Below, in pieces: positions 16,992 through 24,532 of a stretch of 64,000 bases of DNA. The stretch lies in contig CAVFZY010000019.1 in assembly GCA_963627135.1 (NCBI GenBank), positions 1-64,000 on the forward strand, read 5' to 3'. Each line of letters begins with the position of its first letter. Within the stretch, counting starts at the first letter, position 1. The notes under the pieces are model-generated. The model ran no database searches and was not told the origin of the DNA. It worked only from the letters and a program-made list of their open reading frames with translations. A program made the translations under genes and the position numbers. Source of the DNA: CAG-103 sp963627135. Lineage in GTDB: Bacteria > Bacillota > Clostridia > Oscillospirales > Oscillospiraceae.

Positions 16992-17021
16992 ATACCTCAG
17001 TTTCTTCCAACGGAGGCGCTT

Positions 17022-17912
17022 ATGAAAACAACAACCTCTTCCGGCACCGGCCGCGCGCGGCTGGGCCTGATTGTGTCCATGACCGTGTTCGGCACGATCG
17101 GCCTGTTCGTGCGCCGGATCGAGATCACCTCGGCCGAGCTCGCACTCTGCCGCGCGGGACTCGCAGCCGTGTTTCTGCTGCTGTATTTTCTCGTCACGCG
17201 CAGGCAGCTGTGCCTGAGCGAAATCAAAAAGTCGCTCTGGCTGCTGCTGGTCTCGGGCGCGGCCATGGGCATCAACTGGATGCTGCTGTTCGAAGCATAT
17301 AAGTACACGACCATCTCACTGGCCACGCTCAGCTACTATCTCGCGCCCGTGATCGTCACGGCGCTGTGCCCGCTGTTGTTTCATGAGCGGATGACACGCA
17401 TACAGATCATCTGCTTTCTCATGTCCACGCTCGGCGTCGCGCTCATCATCGGCTCCGGCGGCGTGCAGGGCGGCGGGTCGGATGTGCGCGGCATTCTCTT
17501 CGGCGTGAGCGCCGCAGTGTTTTATGCCACCGTTATCCTGCTCAACAAGTACATCACCGGCGTCCCGGCGCTCGAGCGCACGTTCGTGCAGTTTCTCGCG
17601 GCCATTCTGGTGCTCGCGCCGTATGTCGCGCTCACGTCGGGCTTTCATCCAGGGGTGATGTCCGCGCCCGGCTGGGTGAATCTGCTCATCGTCGGCCTCG
17701 TGCACACGGGCCTGACGTACTGCATGTATTTCTCCGCCATCCGGTCGCTGCCGGGGCAGGAGTCGTCCCTGCTGAGCTATATTGACCCCATCGTGTCCGT
17801 GCTCGTATCGGTGCTGCTGCTCGGCGAGCCGCTCGCCCCGGTGCAGATTGTCGGCATCGTACTGTTTCTCGGCTTTGCCATCGCAAACGAGCTCACGCAC
17901 AAAAGTGCATAA
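17022..17912 (+). CDS. EamA/DMT-family transporter
   Basis: 296 aa with ten membrane segments in two EamA repeats (about residues 10-140 and 155-292; second ends LLGEPLAPVQIVGIVLFLGFAIANE). Drug/metabolite transporter superfamily, generally exporters of amino acids or other metabolites. GGAGG Shine-Dalgarno. Monocistronic, closed by the hairpin at 17933-17975. Confidence 0.9.
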   Translation: MKTTTSSGTGRARLGLIVSMTVFGTIGLFVRRIEITSAELALCRAGLAAVFLLLYFLVTRRQLCLSEIKKSLWLLLVSGAAMGINWMLLFEAYKYTTISLATLSYYLAPVIVTALCPLLFHERMTRIQIICFLMSTLGVALIIGSGGVQGGGSDVRGILFGVSAAVFYATVILLNKYITGVPALERTFVQFLAAILVLAPYVALTSGFHPGVMSAPGWVNLLIVGLVHTGLTYCMYFSAIRSLPGQESSLLSYIDPIVSVLVSVLLLGEPLAPVQIVGIVLFLGFAIANELTHKSA

Positions 17913-17932
17913 GCATAAGCATGAAAGCAGAA

Positions 17933-17975
17933 AAAAGCCCACCGGTCTGCGAAAATCGCAGGCCGGTGGGCTTTT
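17933..17975. terminator. Bidirectional terminator
   Basis: Long stem (17933-17951 with 17957-17975, one mismatch, loop AAAAT) flanked by A and T runs; serves the converging EamA and LOG-family genes. Confidence 0.92.
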
Positions 17976-17992
17976 GTGCGATCGTACCCGGC

Positions 17993-18529
17993 TCACGCCG
18001 GGTCAAGGATCTGCCGGATCTGCTCAAGGTTGTCGGCAAAACAGATGCCCCGCTGCCGCGCCTCGGTGGACAGGCCCAGCTCGATCATGTGCGCCAGCAG
18101 CGTGCGCAGGCCGTCATAGTAACCGTTGAGGTTGTAAAGGATACAAGGTGCGTCCAACTGCCCCAGCGCGACGCGGGACATCACCTCCGCGATCTCCTCG
18201 AGCGTGCCCGTGCCGCCCGGAAAGGCGATGAACGCATCGCCCAGCTCCAGCATCTTTGCCTTGCGCTCCGGGATGTCGCGCGTGACGATGAGCTCGGTCA
18301 GCCCGTCATACAAAAAGCCCTGATCGACGAAGATCTGCGGCTCGACGCCCGTCGCGCTGCCGCCCGCAGTGAGCACGCTTTCGGCAAGCGCACCCATGAG
18401 GCCGTTTGCCGACCCGCCGTAGACGAGCGCATTGCCGCTCTCGCCGATCCAGTGTCCGAGCGCGCGCACCGCGTCGCGCAGTGCCGGGTCTTTGCCCTCG
18501 TTTGCGCCAAGATAGACCGTAATGTTCAT
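17993..18529 (-). CDS. LOG-family protein (TIGR00730)
   Basis: 178 aa. The two signatures of the lysine-decarboxylase-like/LOG fold are present, VYGGSANGLMGALAES and PGGTGTLEEI. Characterised members are cytokinin-riboside 5'-monophosphate phosphoribohydrolases, splitting nucleoside monophosphates; the bacterial role is uncertain. Start at 18529 with GGAGGT 9 nt upstream. Confidence 0.9.
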   Translation of the reverse strand: MNITVYLGANEGKDPALRDAVRALGHWIGESGNALVYGGSANGLMGALAESVLTAGGSATGVEPQIFVDQGFLYDGLTELIVTRDIPERKAKMLELGDAFIAFPGGTGTLEEIAEVMSRVALGQLDAPCILYNLNGYYDGLRTLLAHMIELGLSTEARQRGICFADNLEQIRQILDPA

Positions 18530-18599
18530 AACCTGCTTACCTCCATGCGCGCCGCGATGACGCACCAGAACTTCTTCGTCCGGCATTCAAAACCAATAC

Positions 18600-18939
18600 T
18601 GCTGCATTTTCTTCCGAAAATCTTCTGTGAGCAGCCATATCCTCACACATTTCCGATGCTGTAAAAACACTGCTCATACCCGCCGTTGTTGACCTCTCTC
18701 TGGTAAGTCATCCATTTGGCATAGAGCGAATCCGCGTGCCCTCTGTCTGCCCGGCCGCTGCCACTCGGCCTCAAATTCGTCCATATTCTCATCCTTCTCA
18801 ACCGTTTCCGCTTTCTCACACGAGACACCGCCACCAGGTCCTTCGACTCGGCAAACGAGAATTTGTCCTACTCCACAAGCCGCACATATTGACCGATGCT
18901 CTGTCCCTCTCCCAAAGCAAGATTTGGCTCCTGGTTCAT
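18600..18939 (-). pseudogene. Decayed gene, DUF4375-like remnant
   Basis: The minus strand holds fragments in different frames: MNQEPNLALGEGQSIGQYV from 18939 then a stop; a KAETVEKDENMDEFEAEW stretch in one frame; and YAKWMTYQREVNNGGYEQCF (about 18665-18725) in another, ended by a stop at 18643. The EVNNGG(Y/F)..CFY pattern is reminiscent of DUF4375 proteins. At least two frameshifts and no plausible ribosome-binding site; read as a degraded gene. Confidence 0.45.
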
Positions 18940-18987
18940 GTTTTTATCATACCACATCCCGCCCGCGCATGCAAAGGGACGCGGACG

Positions 18988-19019
18988 CAAAAAACACCCC
19001 GCTGCGGCGGGGTGTTTTT
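18988..19019 (-). terminator. Terminator of the rpmG-rplA operon
   Basis: Perfect ACACCCCGC/GCGGGGTGT stem (18994-19002 with 19007-19015) with A6 on one side and T5 on the other; on the minus strand it follows the rplA stop by about 12 nt. Confidence 0.93.
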
Positions 19020-19030
19020 CTGTCAGGCAA

Positions 19031-19717
19031 TCAGATCTTCGTGACGATCTTGATGCCGGGACCCATGGTGGACGCCGTGACGCAGGACTTGATGTACTGA
19101 CCCTTCGCGGCGGCCGGCTTGGCCTTGATGATCGCGCCGATGAGCGCGTTGTAGTTCTCGGTGAGCTTCTCGGGACCAAAGCTGACCTTGCCGATCGGGC
19201 AGTGGATGATGTTGGTCTTGTCGAGACGGTATTCGATCTTACCGGCTTTGGCTTCCTTGATGGCGTTGACGATGTTCGGCGTGACGGTGCCGGCCTTCGG
19301 GGACGGCATCAGGCCCTTGGGGCCGAGCACTTTGCCGAGACGGCCGACGACGCCCATCATGTTGGGAGAGGCGATGACGGTGTCGAACTCGAACCAGTTC
19401 TCTCCCTGGATCTTCGCAACGAGATCCTGGCCGCCGGCGTAATCGGCGCCGGCGTCGAGCGCTTCCTGGACCTGCTCTTCCTTGCAGAAGACGAGCACGC
19501 GGGTGACTTTGCCGGTGCCGTGGGGCAGGACGATAGCGCCGCGGACCTGCTGGTCGGCGTGACGGGAGTCAACGCCCAGCTTCACGTGCAGCTCGACGGT
19601 CTCGTCGAACTTGGCCTTAGCGGTCTTGGTGATGAGCTCGAAGGCTTCCTGCGGCTCGTACTGAGCCTGCTTATCAATGAGCTTAGCGCTCTCTTTATAA
19701 TTTTTACCTCTGAACAA
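19031..19717 (-). CDS. rplA: 50S ribosomal protein L1
   Basis: 228 aa, full-length L1 (KNYKESAKLIDKQ..., RGAIVLPHGTGK, GPKGLMPSPKAGTVT). The start is TTG at 19717, fixed by AGGAGG 7 nt upstream and by the family N terminus. Last gene of the operon: the terminator follows immediately, and rplJ-rplL are not present downstream. Confidence 0.97.
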   Translation of the reverse strand: MFRGKNYKESAKLIDKQAQYEPQEAFELITKTAKAKFDETVELHVKLGVDSRHADQQVRGAIVLPHGTGKVTRVLVFCKEEQVQEALDAGADYAGGQDLVAKIQGENWFEFDTVIASPNMMGVVGRLGKVLGPKGLMPSPKAGTVTPNIVNAIKEAKAGKIEYRLDKTNIIHCPIGKVSFGPEKLTENYNALIGAIIKAKPAAAKGQYIKSCVTASTMGPGIKIVTKI

Positions 19718-19790
19718 TTCAGTTTCCTCCTAATAAAGTGGTTCGTCGGATGGATGATCCTCCCACGATCAGGGAGCGGAATCTGACGGC

Positions 19791-20216
19791 TTATTCGCCG
19801 ACCAGAACGCCCATGCTGCGGCAGGTGCCTGCGATCATGCTCATAGCAGACTCGATGCTGGAGCAGTTGAGATCGGGCATCTTCTGCTCTGCGATCTTGC
19901 GCAGGTCTTCCTTGCTGATGGTCGCGACCTTATCTCTCTGGGGCACGCCGGAAGCATGTTCGATGCCGCAGGCCTTCTTAATGAGCAGGGCTGCCGGGGG
20001 CGTCTTGGTAATGAACGAGAAGCTGCGGTCGGCGTACACAGTGATGACGACCGGGATCATCATGCCCATGTCGCCCTTGGTGCGCTCGTTGAAGTCCTTG
20101 GTGAACTGGCCGATGTTGATGCCATACTGGCCGAGCGCGGGGCCGACCGGGGGAGCCGGCGTTGCCTTGCCGGCGGGAACCTGGAATCTGACGTATCCAA
20201 CTATTTTCTGTGCCAC
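19791..20216 (-). CDS. rplK: 50S ribosomal protein L11
   Basis: 141 aa, complete L11 (AQKIVGYVRFQVPAGKATPA, PPVGPALGQYGINIGQFTKDFN). Binds 23S rRNA at the GTPase-associated centre. Between nusG and rplA in the conserved order. Confidence 0.97.
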   Translation of the reverse strand: MAQKIVGYVRFQVPAGKATPAPPVGPALGQYGINIGQFTKDFNERTKGDMGMMIPVVITVYADRSFSFITKTPPAALLIKKACGIEHASGVPQRDKVATISKEDLRKIAEQKMPDLNCSSIESAMSMIAGTCRSMGVLVGE

Positions 20217-20243
20217 TTGAAAGCACCTCTTTCTTGTAAGATT

Positions 20244-20768
20244 TTAATCCTTGATCGCTTCGACCTGATCGAGCTCGAGGTCGACGGGCGTCTCTCTGCC
20301 GAACATGGAAACGATGACGCGGACACGGTCCTTGTCGGGCTCGAGCTCGTCCACCGTACCGATGAAGCCCTCGAGCGGGCCATCGGTGATCTTGACGGAG
20401 TCGCCGAGCTCATAGCCGACCACCACTTCGTGGTGCTCGACGCCGAGGTCGTAGATTTCCTGTTCTGTCAGGGGGATCGCCTTCCCGTCGGAGCCGACGA
20501 AGCCCGCGGCACCGCGCACATTGTGCACGAGATGCCAGCTTTCATCGGTCAGCACCATCTTCACGAGCACGTAGCCCGGGAAGACCTTGCGCTCGACGGT
20601 CTTCTCACCGGAATCGGTGATCTCCTTGACCGTCTCCATCGGGATGTTGACTTCCTGGATCAGATCCTGCATTTTGCGGTTTTCAGCCGCCTTGAGGATA
20701 TTCGCGGCCACGCTGTTTTCGTAGCCGGAGTAGGTATGGACAACATACCATTTTGCAAGTTCAGACAT
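20244..20768 (-). CDS. nusG: Transcription termination/antitermination factor NusG
   Basis: 174 aa. NGN domain (KWYVVHTYSGYENSVAANI ... FPGYVLVKMVLTDESWHLV) and C-terminal KOW domain (LGDSVKITDGPLEGFIGTV). ATG at 20768 has GGGTGG 5 nt upstream inside secE; a GTG three codons earlier is less well placed. One base separates the secE stop from this ATG. Confidence 0.96.
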   Translation of the reverse strand: MSELAKWYVVHTYSGYENSVAANILKAAENRKMQDLIQEVNIPMETVKEITDSGEKTVERKVFPGYVLVKMVLTDESWHLVHNVRGAAGFVGSDGKAIPLTEQEIYDLGVEHHEVVVGYELGDSVKITDGPLEGFIGTVDELEPDKDRVRVIVSMFGRETPVDLELDQVEAIKD

Positions 20769-20769
20769 G

Positions 20770-21036
20770 TTATCCACCCAGCTTCAGCAGAAGCTGCACG
20801 CCCTGATCGGCCAGCGAGTCGAAGCCCCACAGCACCAGTGCGGAGACGACCATGACCACCAGGCAGACCGCGGTGTTGTTTGCCGTCTGCTTCGGCGTCG
20901 GCCACACGACCTTTTTGAGCTCGCTCTTCATGTCGCGGAACCATTTGCCGATGCGTTTGAAAAACGGGAGTTTTTTATCGACTTTCTTGACGGCTTCGGT
21001 GGAAGTTTCTTTCTTTTCCGGTTTCTTATCAGCCAT
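20770..21036 (-). CDS. secE: Preprotein translocase subunit SecE
   Basis: 88 aa with a long charged cytosolic N terminus, the conserved amphipathic segment DMKSELKKVVWPTPKQT and a single C-terminal membrane helix. Longer than the minimal (about 60 aa) Firmicute SecE because of the Lys/Glu-rich N terminus. Confidence 0.95.
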   Translation of the reverse strand: MADKKPEKKETSTEAVKKVDKKLPFFKRIGKWFRDMKSELKKVVWPTPKQTANNTAVCLVVMVVSALVLWGFDSLADQGVQLLLKLGG

Positions 21037-21061
21037 GAATCATTCCGTCCTTTCGAAAGTC

Positions 21062-21226
21062 TTATTTGGTTTCAACGTGCTTGGTGTGCTTGCGGCAGAA
21101 GGGGCAATACTTACTCAGTTCCAGCTTTTCGGTAGTGTTCTTCTTGTTCTTCATGGTGTTGTAGTTCCGCTGCTTGCACTCTGCGCATCTGAGCGTCACC
21201 TTGACACGGGATCCAGCTTTAGCCAT
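21062..21226 (-). CDS. rpmG: 50S ribosomal protein L33
   Basis: 54 aa, a small gene starting MAKAGSRVKVTLRCAECK. It has both zinc-ligand pairs (CAEC and CPFC), so this is the zinc-binding C+ form. GGAGGT 10 nt upstream. First gene of the rpmG-secE-nusG-rplK-rplA operon. Confidence 0.96.
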   Translation of the reverse strand: MAKAGSRVKVTLRCAECKQRNYNTMKNKKNTTEKLELSKYCPFCRKHTKHVETK

Positions 21227-21333
21227 ATTTTTCGGCACCTCCTTATTGATTTCGTCCCTGTCGGGACGTGATTGCCTCCCTGTATGGGCCGAAAGGGCAT
21301 AAAAAGGAAACCTCTCGACTGACAGGTAGATTC

Positions 21334-21362
21334 ACTATACCACACTCCCTGTCAAAGGTCAA
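21334..21362 (-). promoter_or_regulatory. Promoter of the rpmG-secE-nusG-rplKA operon
   Basis: TTGACC (21357-21362), 17 bp, TATAGT (21334-21339) with an extended TGG before the -10 box. The roughly 100-nt leader contains a small CGTCCC/GGGACG hairpin (about 21254-21269) shortly before the rpmG ribosome-binding site. Confidence 0.85.
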
Positions 21363-21389
21363 GCCTTTTTGCGCCGCTGCCAAACAGCA

Positions 21390-21421
21390 GAAAACGCCGC
21401 CTCCGAAGTCCGGAGGCGGCG
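21390..21421 (-). terminator. Terminator of the NhaC-family gene
   Basis: 11-bp GC stem (21411-21421 with 21395-21405) followed on the minus strand by TTTTC. Confidence 0.8.
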
Positions 21422-21447
21422 CTTACAATTATCGGTTACGGCATCCT

Positions 21448-23184
21448 TCAGGCGACGTCCTCGAAGCCGGGCACCGGCTTCTTGGCGGTGATGGCGCGGA
21501 TGACGAACAGGGCCGCGACCACGAGCACGACGCCGATAGCAAGGCAGATGTAAACGTTCTGGAGGAAGCCCGCCAGGATGTAATTGACGAAGCAGATGAT
21601 ACCGACGGTGCCGGCATACGGCAGCTGCGTGGACACGTGGTTGACGTGGTTGCACATCGCGCCGGCGGAGGCCATGATGGTCGTGTCGGAGATGGGCGAG
21701 CAGTGGTCGCCGAACACGGCGCCGGCCAGGCACGCGGACACGCCGATGATGAACAGGTCGCTCGTCGGGTCGAACACATAGGTGACGATCGGCAGCAGGA
21801 TGCCGAACGTGCCCCAGCTCGTGCCGGTGGAGAAGCTCAGCACGCCGGCAACAAGGAAGATGATCGCCGGCAGGAAGCTGAACAGCGCCCCGGCCGCGGA
21901 GTTCATGACGGAGGCAACGAAGTACTTGCCACCGAGCAGGCCGGTCATGTTCTTGAGCGAGGTGGCGAAGGTCAGGATCGTGATGGCAGGGACCATGTTG
22001 ATGAAGCCCTGCGGCAGGCAGGCCATGGAATCCTTGAAGTTGACGAGGCGGCGGCACCAGAAATAGACGAGCGTAAACATGAGCGCGATCAGTGAGCCCC
22101 AGGGCAGGGCGGCAAAGGCGTCGGTGTTGCCGAAGGCGCCGACAAAGTCATGGTAGTAGTCACCGGCGGCGTCCCAATAGCCGCCAACGTAGACGAGGCC
22201 GACAAAACACGTCACGATCAGCATGGCGACGGGCAGAACCAGGTCGATGACGCGGCCGTTCTGGTTGCATGTGATGCCGTCCATGCCAGAATCGACGGGG
22301 TCACTGGTGTAGAGATCGTTCTTGAAGCGCGCGTTCATCTCGTGCAGGCGCATCGGGCCGTAGTCGAACTTCATGAGGATGAGCGCGATGATGAACACGA
22401 ACGTGAGCAGCGAATAGAAGTTGTACGGGATGGCGCGCACGAACAGGTCAAAGCCATTGTAGTCCTCGACGACGCCGGACACGGCGGCCGCCCAGGAGGA
22501 GATCGGCGCGATCATGCACACGGGCGCGGCCGTGGCGTCGATGAGGTAGGCGAGCTTGGCGCGGGAGATCTTGTGCCGGTCGGTGACAGGCAGCATGACC
22601 GAGCCGACGGTCAGGCAGTTAAAATAGTCATCGACGAAGATGAGCACACCGAGCACAAAGGTGGCAAACATGGCGCCGGCGCGGGTCTTGATGTGCGTCT
22701 CGGCCCAGCGTCCGAAGGCGGCGGAGCCGCCGGCGCGGTTAATGAGCGCGACCATGGCGCCGAGGATGACAAGAAAAAGCATGATGCCGGCGTTATCGGC
22801 GACGGCGGGCGTCAGGCCGTCGTTGATGATGGCGTCCAGGCCGGTGAGCGGGTTAAAGTTGGAGTAAAACAGCGCGCCGAGCAGGACGCCGACGAACAGC
22901 GACGAGTAAACTTCCTTCGTGATGAGCGCGAGGATGATGGCGATGATCGGCGGCACGAGGGCCCAGAACGAAAACGCCATGCGGCTGGTGGATGTGATCA
23001 CCCCAGTGCCCTCGCAGACACTGCATTCCTCGCCCTGCGAGATACCGGCACCGTTGCACGTGGTGCAGGTGATGGTCTTGGCGGCAGCTTCCCCGTCGTC
23101 GGCGGCGAGCGCGCACACACTCAGCAGCGACACGGCCATCACGACGAGCAGCAGCACAGTCAGAATCTTGCGTCTGGAATTCAT
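21448..23184 (-). CDS. NhaC-family antiporter, predicted lysine transporter (LysW-like)
   Basis: 578 aa. Signal-anchor-like N terminus (VLLLVVMAVSLLSVCALAAD), then about 30 residues with two CxxCxG motifs (CTTCNGAG, CSVCEGTG) resembling half a DnaJ zinc-finger domain, then a polytopic NhaC-type antiporter core (VPPIIAIILALITKEVYSSLF, GDHCSPISDTTIM). NhaC proteins exchange Na+ for H+ or, in some lineages, organic ions. A lysine riboswitch directly upstream makes a lysine transporter likely, as proposed for the LysW group of NhaC proteins found behind LYS elements. GGAGGAA Shine-Dalgarno follows the terminator arm of the riboswitch. The Cys motif would lie outside the membrane, which is unusual. 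Confidence 0.88.
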   Translation of the reverse strand: MNSRRKILTVLLLVVMAVSLLSVCALAADDGEAAAKTITCTTCNGAGISQGEECSVCEGTGVITSTSRMAFSFWALVPPIIAIILALITKEVYSSLFVGVLLGALFYSNFNPLTGLDAIINDGLTPAVADNAGIMLFLVILGAMVALINRAGGSAAFGRWAETHIKTRAGAMFATFVLGVLIFVDDYFNCLTVGSVMLPVTDRHKISRAKLAYLIDATAAPVCMIAPISSWAAAVSGVVEDYNGFDLFVRAIPYNFYSLLTFVFIIALILMKFDYGPMRLHEMNARFKNDLYTSDPVDSGMDGITCNQNGRVIDLVLPVAMLIVTCFVGLVYVGGYWDAAGDYYHDFVGAFGNTDAFAALPWGSLIALMFTLVYFWCRRLVNFKDSMACLPQGFINMVPAITILTFATSLKNMTGLLGGKYFVASVMNSAAGALFSFLPAIIFLVAGVLSFSTGTSWGTFGILLPIVTYVFDPTSDLFIIGVSACLAGAVFGDHCSPISDTTIMASAGAMCNHVNHVSTQLPYAGTVGIICFVNYILAGFLQNVYICLAIGVVLVVAALFVIRAITAKKPVPGFEDVA

Positions 23185-23201
23185 AATGAAATTCCTCCCA
23201 T

Positions 23202-23237
23202 AAAAAATGTCATGAACAGAGCATACTGTTCATGACA
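23202..23237 (-). terminator. Riboswitch-controlled terminator
   Basis: Perfect 12-bp stem (23226-23237 with 23208-23219, 6-nt loop) followed by TTTTTT (23202-23207), directly before the ribosome-binding site. Expression platform of the lysine riboswitch. Confidence 0.93.
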
Positions 23238-23421
23238 CTTGAAACCCTTGTACCGGTCAATGACAGCGCTCCGCGTATTGCGGCAGTCCGGCAGATGTTC
23301 TCCGACGGCCCAGGCAATCCCGCGGCAGGCACCTGCGGGACCCTTCGGCGGCTGCCCCTTTCCCCTCTCGGTGACCTGCCGGTGAGCGAGGGTACTGTTG
23401 ACGTCCGCACCTCTATCATGC
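23231..23421 (-). ncRNA. Lysine riboswitch (L box)
   Basis: The minus-strand leader shows the conserved L-box segments in order: AGAGGTGCGGACGT (from 23414), AGTA, GAGGGGAAAGGGGCAG followed by CCGCCGAAGG, CTGGG, and GCTGTCATT (near 23260). The P1 strands fit CATGA (23416-23420) and TCATG (23231-23235); the latter lies inside the 5' arm of the terminator, so ligand-stabilised P1 would compete with termination. Recognised from conserved sequence; a covariance search is needed for exact boundaries. Confidence 0.9.
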
Positions 23422-23438
23422 TTTGTTCAGCACTGCCC

Positions 23439-23467
23439 AGTATACGGTCGTGTACACAGAATGTCAA
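23439..23467 (-). promoter_or_regulatory. Promoter of the lysine riboswitch/NhaC unit
   Basis: TTGACA (23462-23467), 17 bp, TATACT (23439-23444). Confidence 0.88.
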
Positions 23468-23540
23468 CCAATTTTGCAAATTTTGTGTACTTTCGCGTTT
23501 CCCACAAAAGCTTGGTGCCGTCTTTATGCACCCCGTACAA

Positions 23541-23571
23541 AAAAACGCCCGCCGGAATTTCCAGCGGGCGT
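23541..23571 (-). terminator. Terminator of the nucleoside ABC operon
   Basis: 8-bp stem ACGCCCGC/GCGGGCGT (23564-23571 with 23545-23552) followed on the minus strand by a T run, 20 nt after the permease stop. Confidence 0.85.
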
Positions 23572-23590
23572 TTGGCTGGATGGATTTTTC

Positions 23591-24532
23591 TCAGCGGCTG
23601 CCCTTGTCGTAGGGGATGCCCTCGGCCTTGGGGGCGCGGGAGCTCTTGGACGTGAAGGCGAGCACGAGCAGAGAGATGATGTACGGCAGCATATTGTACA
23701 CGGAGCCGGGGATGTGCAGCGACATGAGGAAATCGAAGCCGAAATACACATTCGACAGCGCGCGGAACAGGCCGAACAGCAGCGCCGCCAGTGCGATGCG
23801 GCCCGGTTTCCACTGGCCGAAGATCATGACGGCGAGGGCCAGGAAGCCGAAGCCGGCAACGCCGTTTTCAAACTTCCACTCGGACACGCCGGCGAGAATG
23901 TAGCAGATGCCGCCCAGGCCGCCGAGCACGCCGGAGATCAACACGCCCGCCCAGCGCATCTTGTACACGTTGATGCCCACGGAGTCCGCCGCCTGCGGAT
24001 GCTCGCCGCAGGCCATGAGGCGCAGACCAAACTTTGTCTTGTACAGGGTGATGTAGGCCACCACCAGTGCAACGAGCGCGATGATCATGAACCAGTTGCA
24101 TTCAAACGCGCCGATGTTGAACGAAAACGCCTTTCTCGGCTCGATGTACTGGATTGTCGCGGACACGTCGTCGGGGTTCGCGGCCGTGTTGATGGCCTTG
24201 ACAATGACGGTCGCCGCCGCAACACTGAGCATGTTCATCGCCGTGCCGACGATGGTCTGGTCCGCCTTGAAGTTGATGCACGCCACGGCGAGCAGCGTTG
24301 AAAACAGCACGCCGAGCGCCACGCTGCCCAGCATCGTCAGCAAAATGGTCAGGAACGCGGACGTGCCGCTCGGCAGGTAGCGCATGACGAGCGCGCCGCC
24401 GAGCGCGCCGATGACCATGATGCCCTCCAGGCCGAGGTTGATCACGCCGGAGTGCTCGGAAAAACAGCCGCCCAGGGCGACCAGCATCAAAACGGCGGCA
24501 AAAATCAGGGTGTATTGCAGCAGCAGCGTCAT
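23591..24532 (-). CDS. ABC transporter permease, nucleoside (NupQ/YufQ type)
   Basis: 313 aa, multispanning permease of the BMP/ribose-type family (SEHSGVINLGLEGIMVIGALGGAL; ACGEHPQAADSVGINVYKMRW). Second permease of a BmpA-ATPase-permease-permease importer. Its ATG overlaps the preceding permease stop by 4 nt (ATGA). The neighbouring purine nucleoside phosphorylase and nucleoside kinases indicate nucleosides as substrate. Confidence 0.92.
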   Translation of the reverse strand: MTLLLQYTLIFAAVLMLVALGGCFSEHSGVINLGLEGIMVIGALGGALVMRYLPSGTSAFLTILLTMLGSVALGVLFSTLLAVACINFKADQTIVGTAMNMLSVAAATVIVKAINTAANPDDVSATIQYIEPRKAFSFNIGAFECNWFMIIALVALVVAYITLYKTKFGLRLMACGEHPQAADSVGINVYKMRWAGVLISGVLGGLGGICYILAGVSEWKFENGVAGFGFLALAVMIFGQWKPGRIALAALLFGLFRALSNVYFGFDFLMSLHIPGSVYNMLPYIISLLVLAFTSKSSRAPKAEGIPYDKGSR

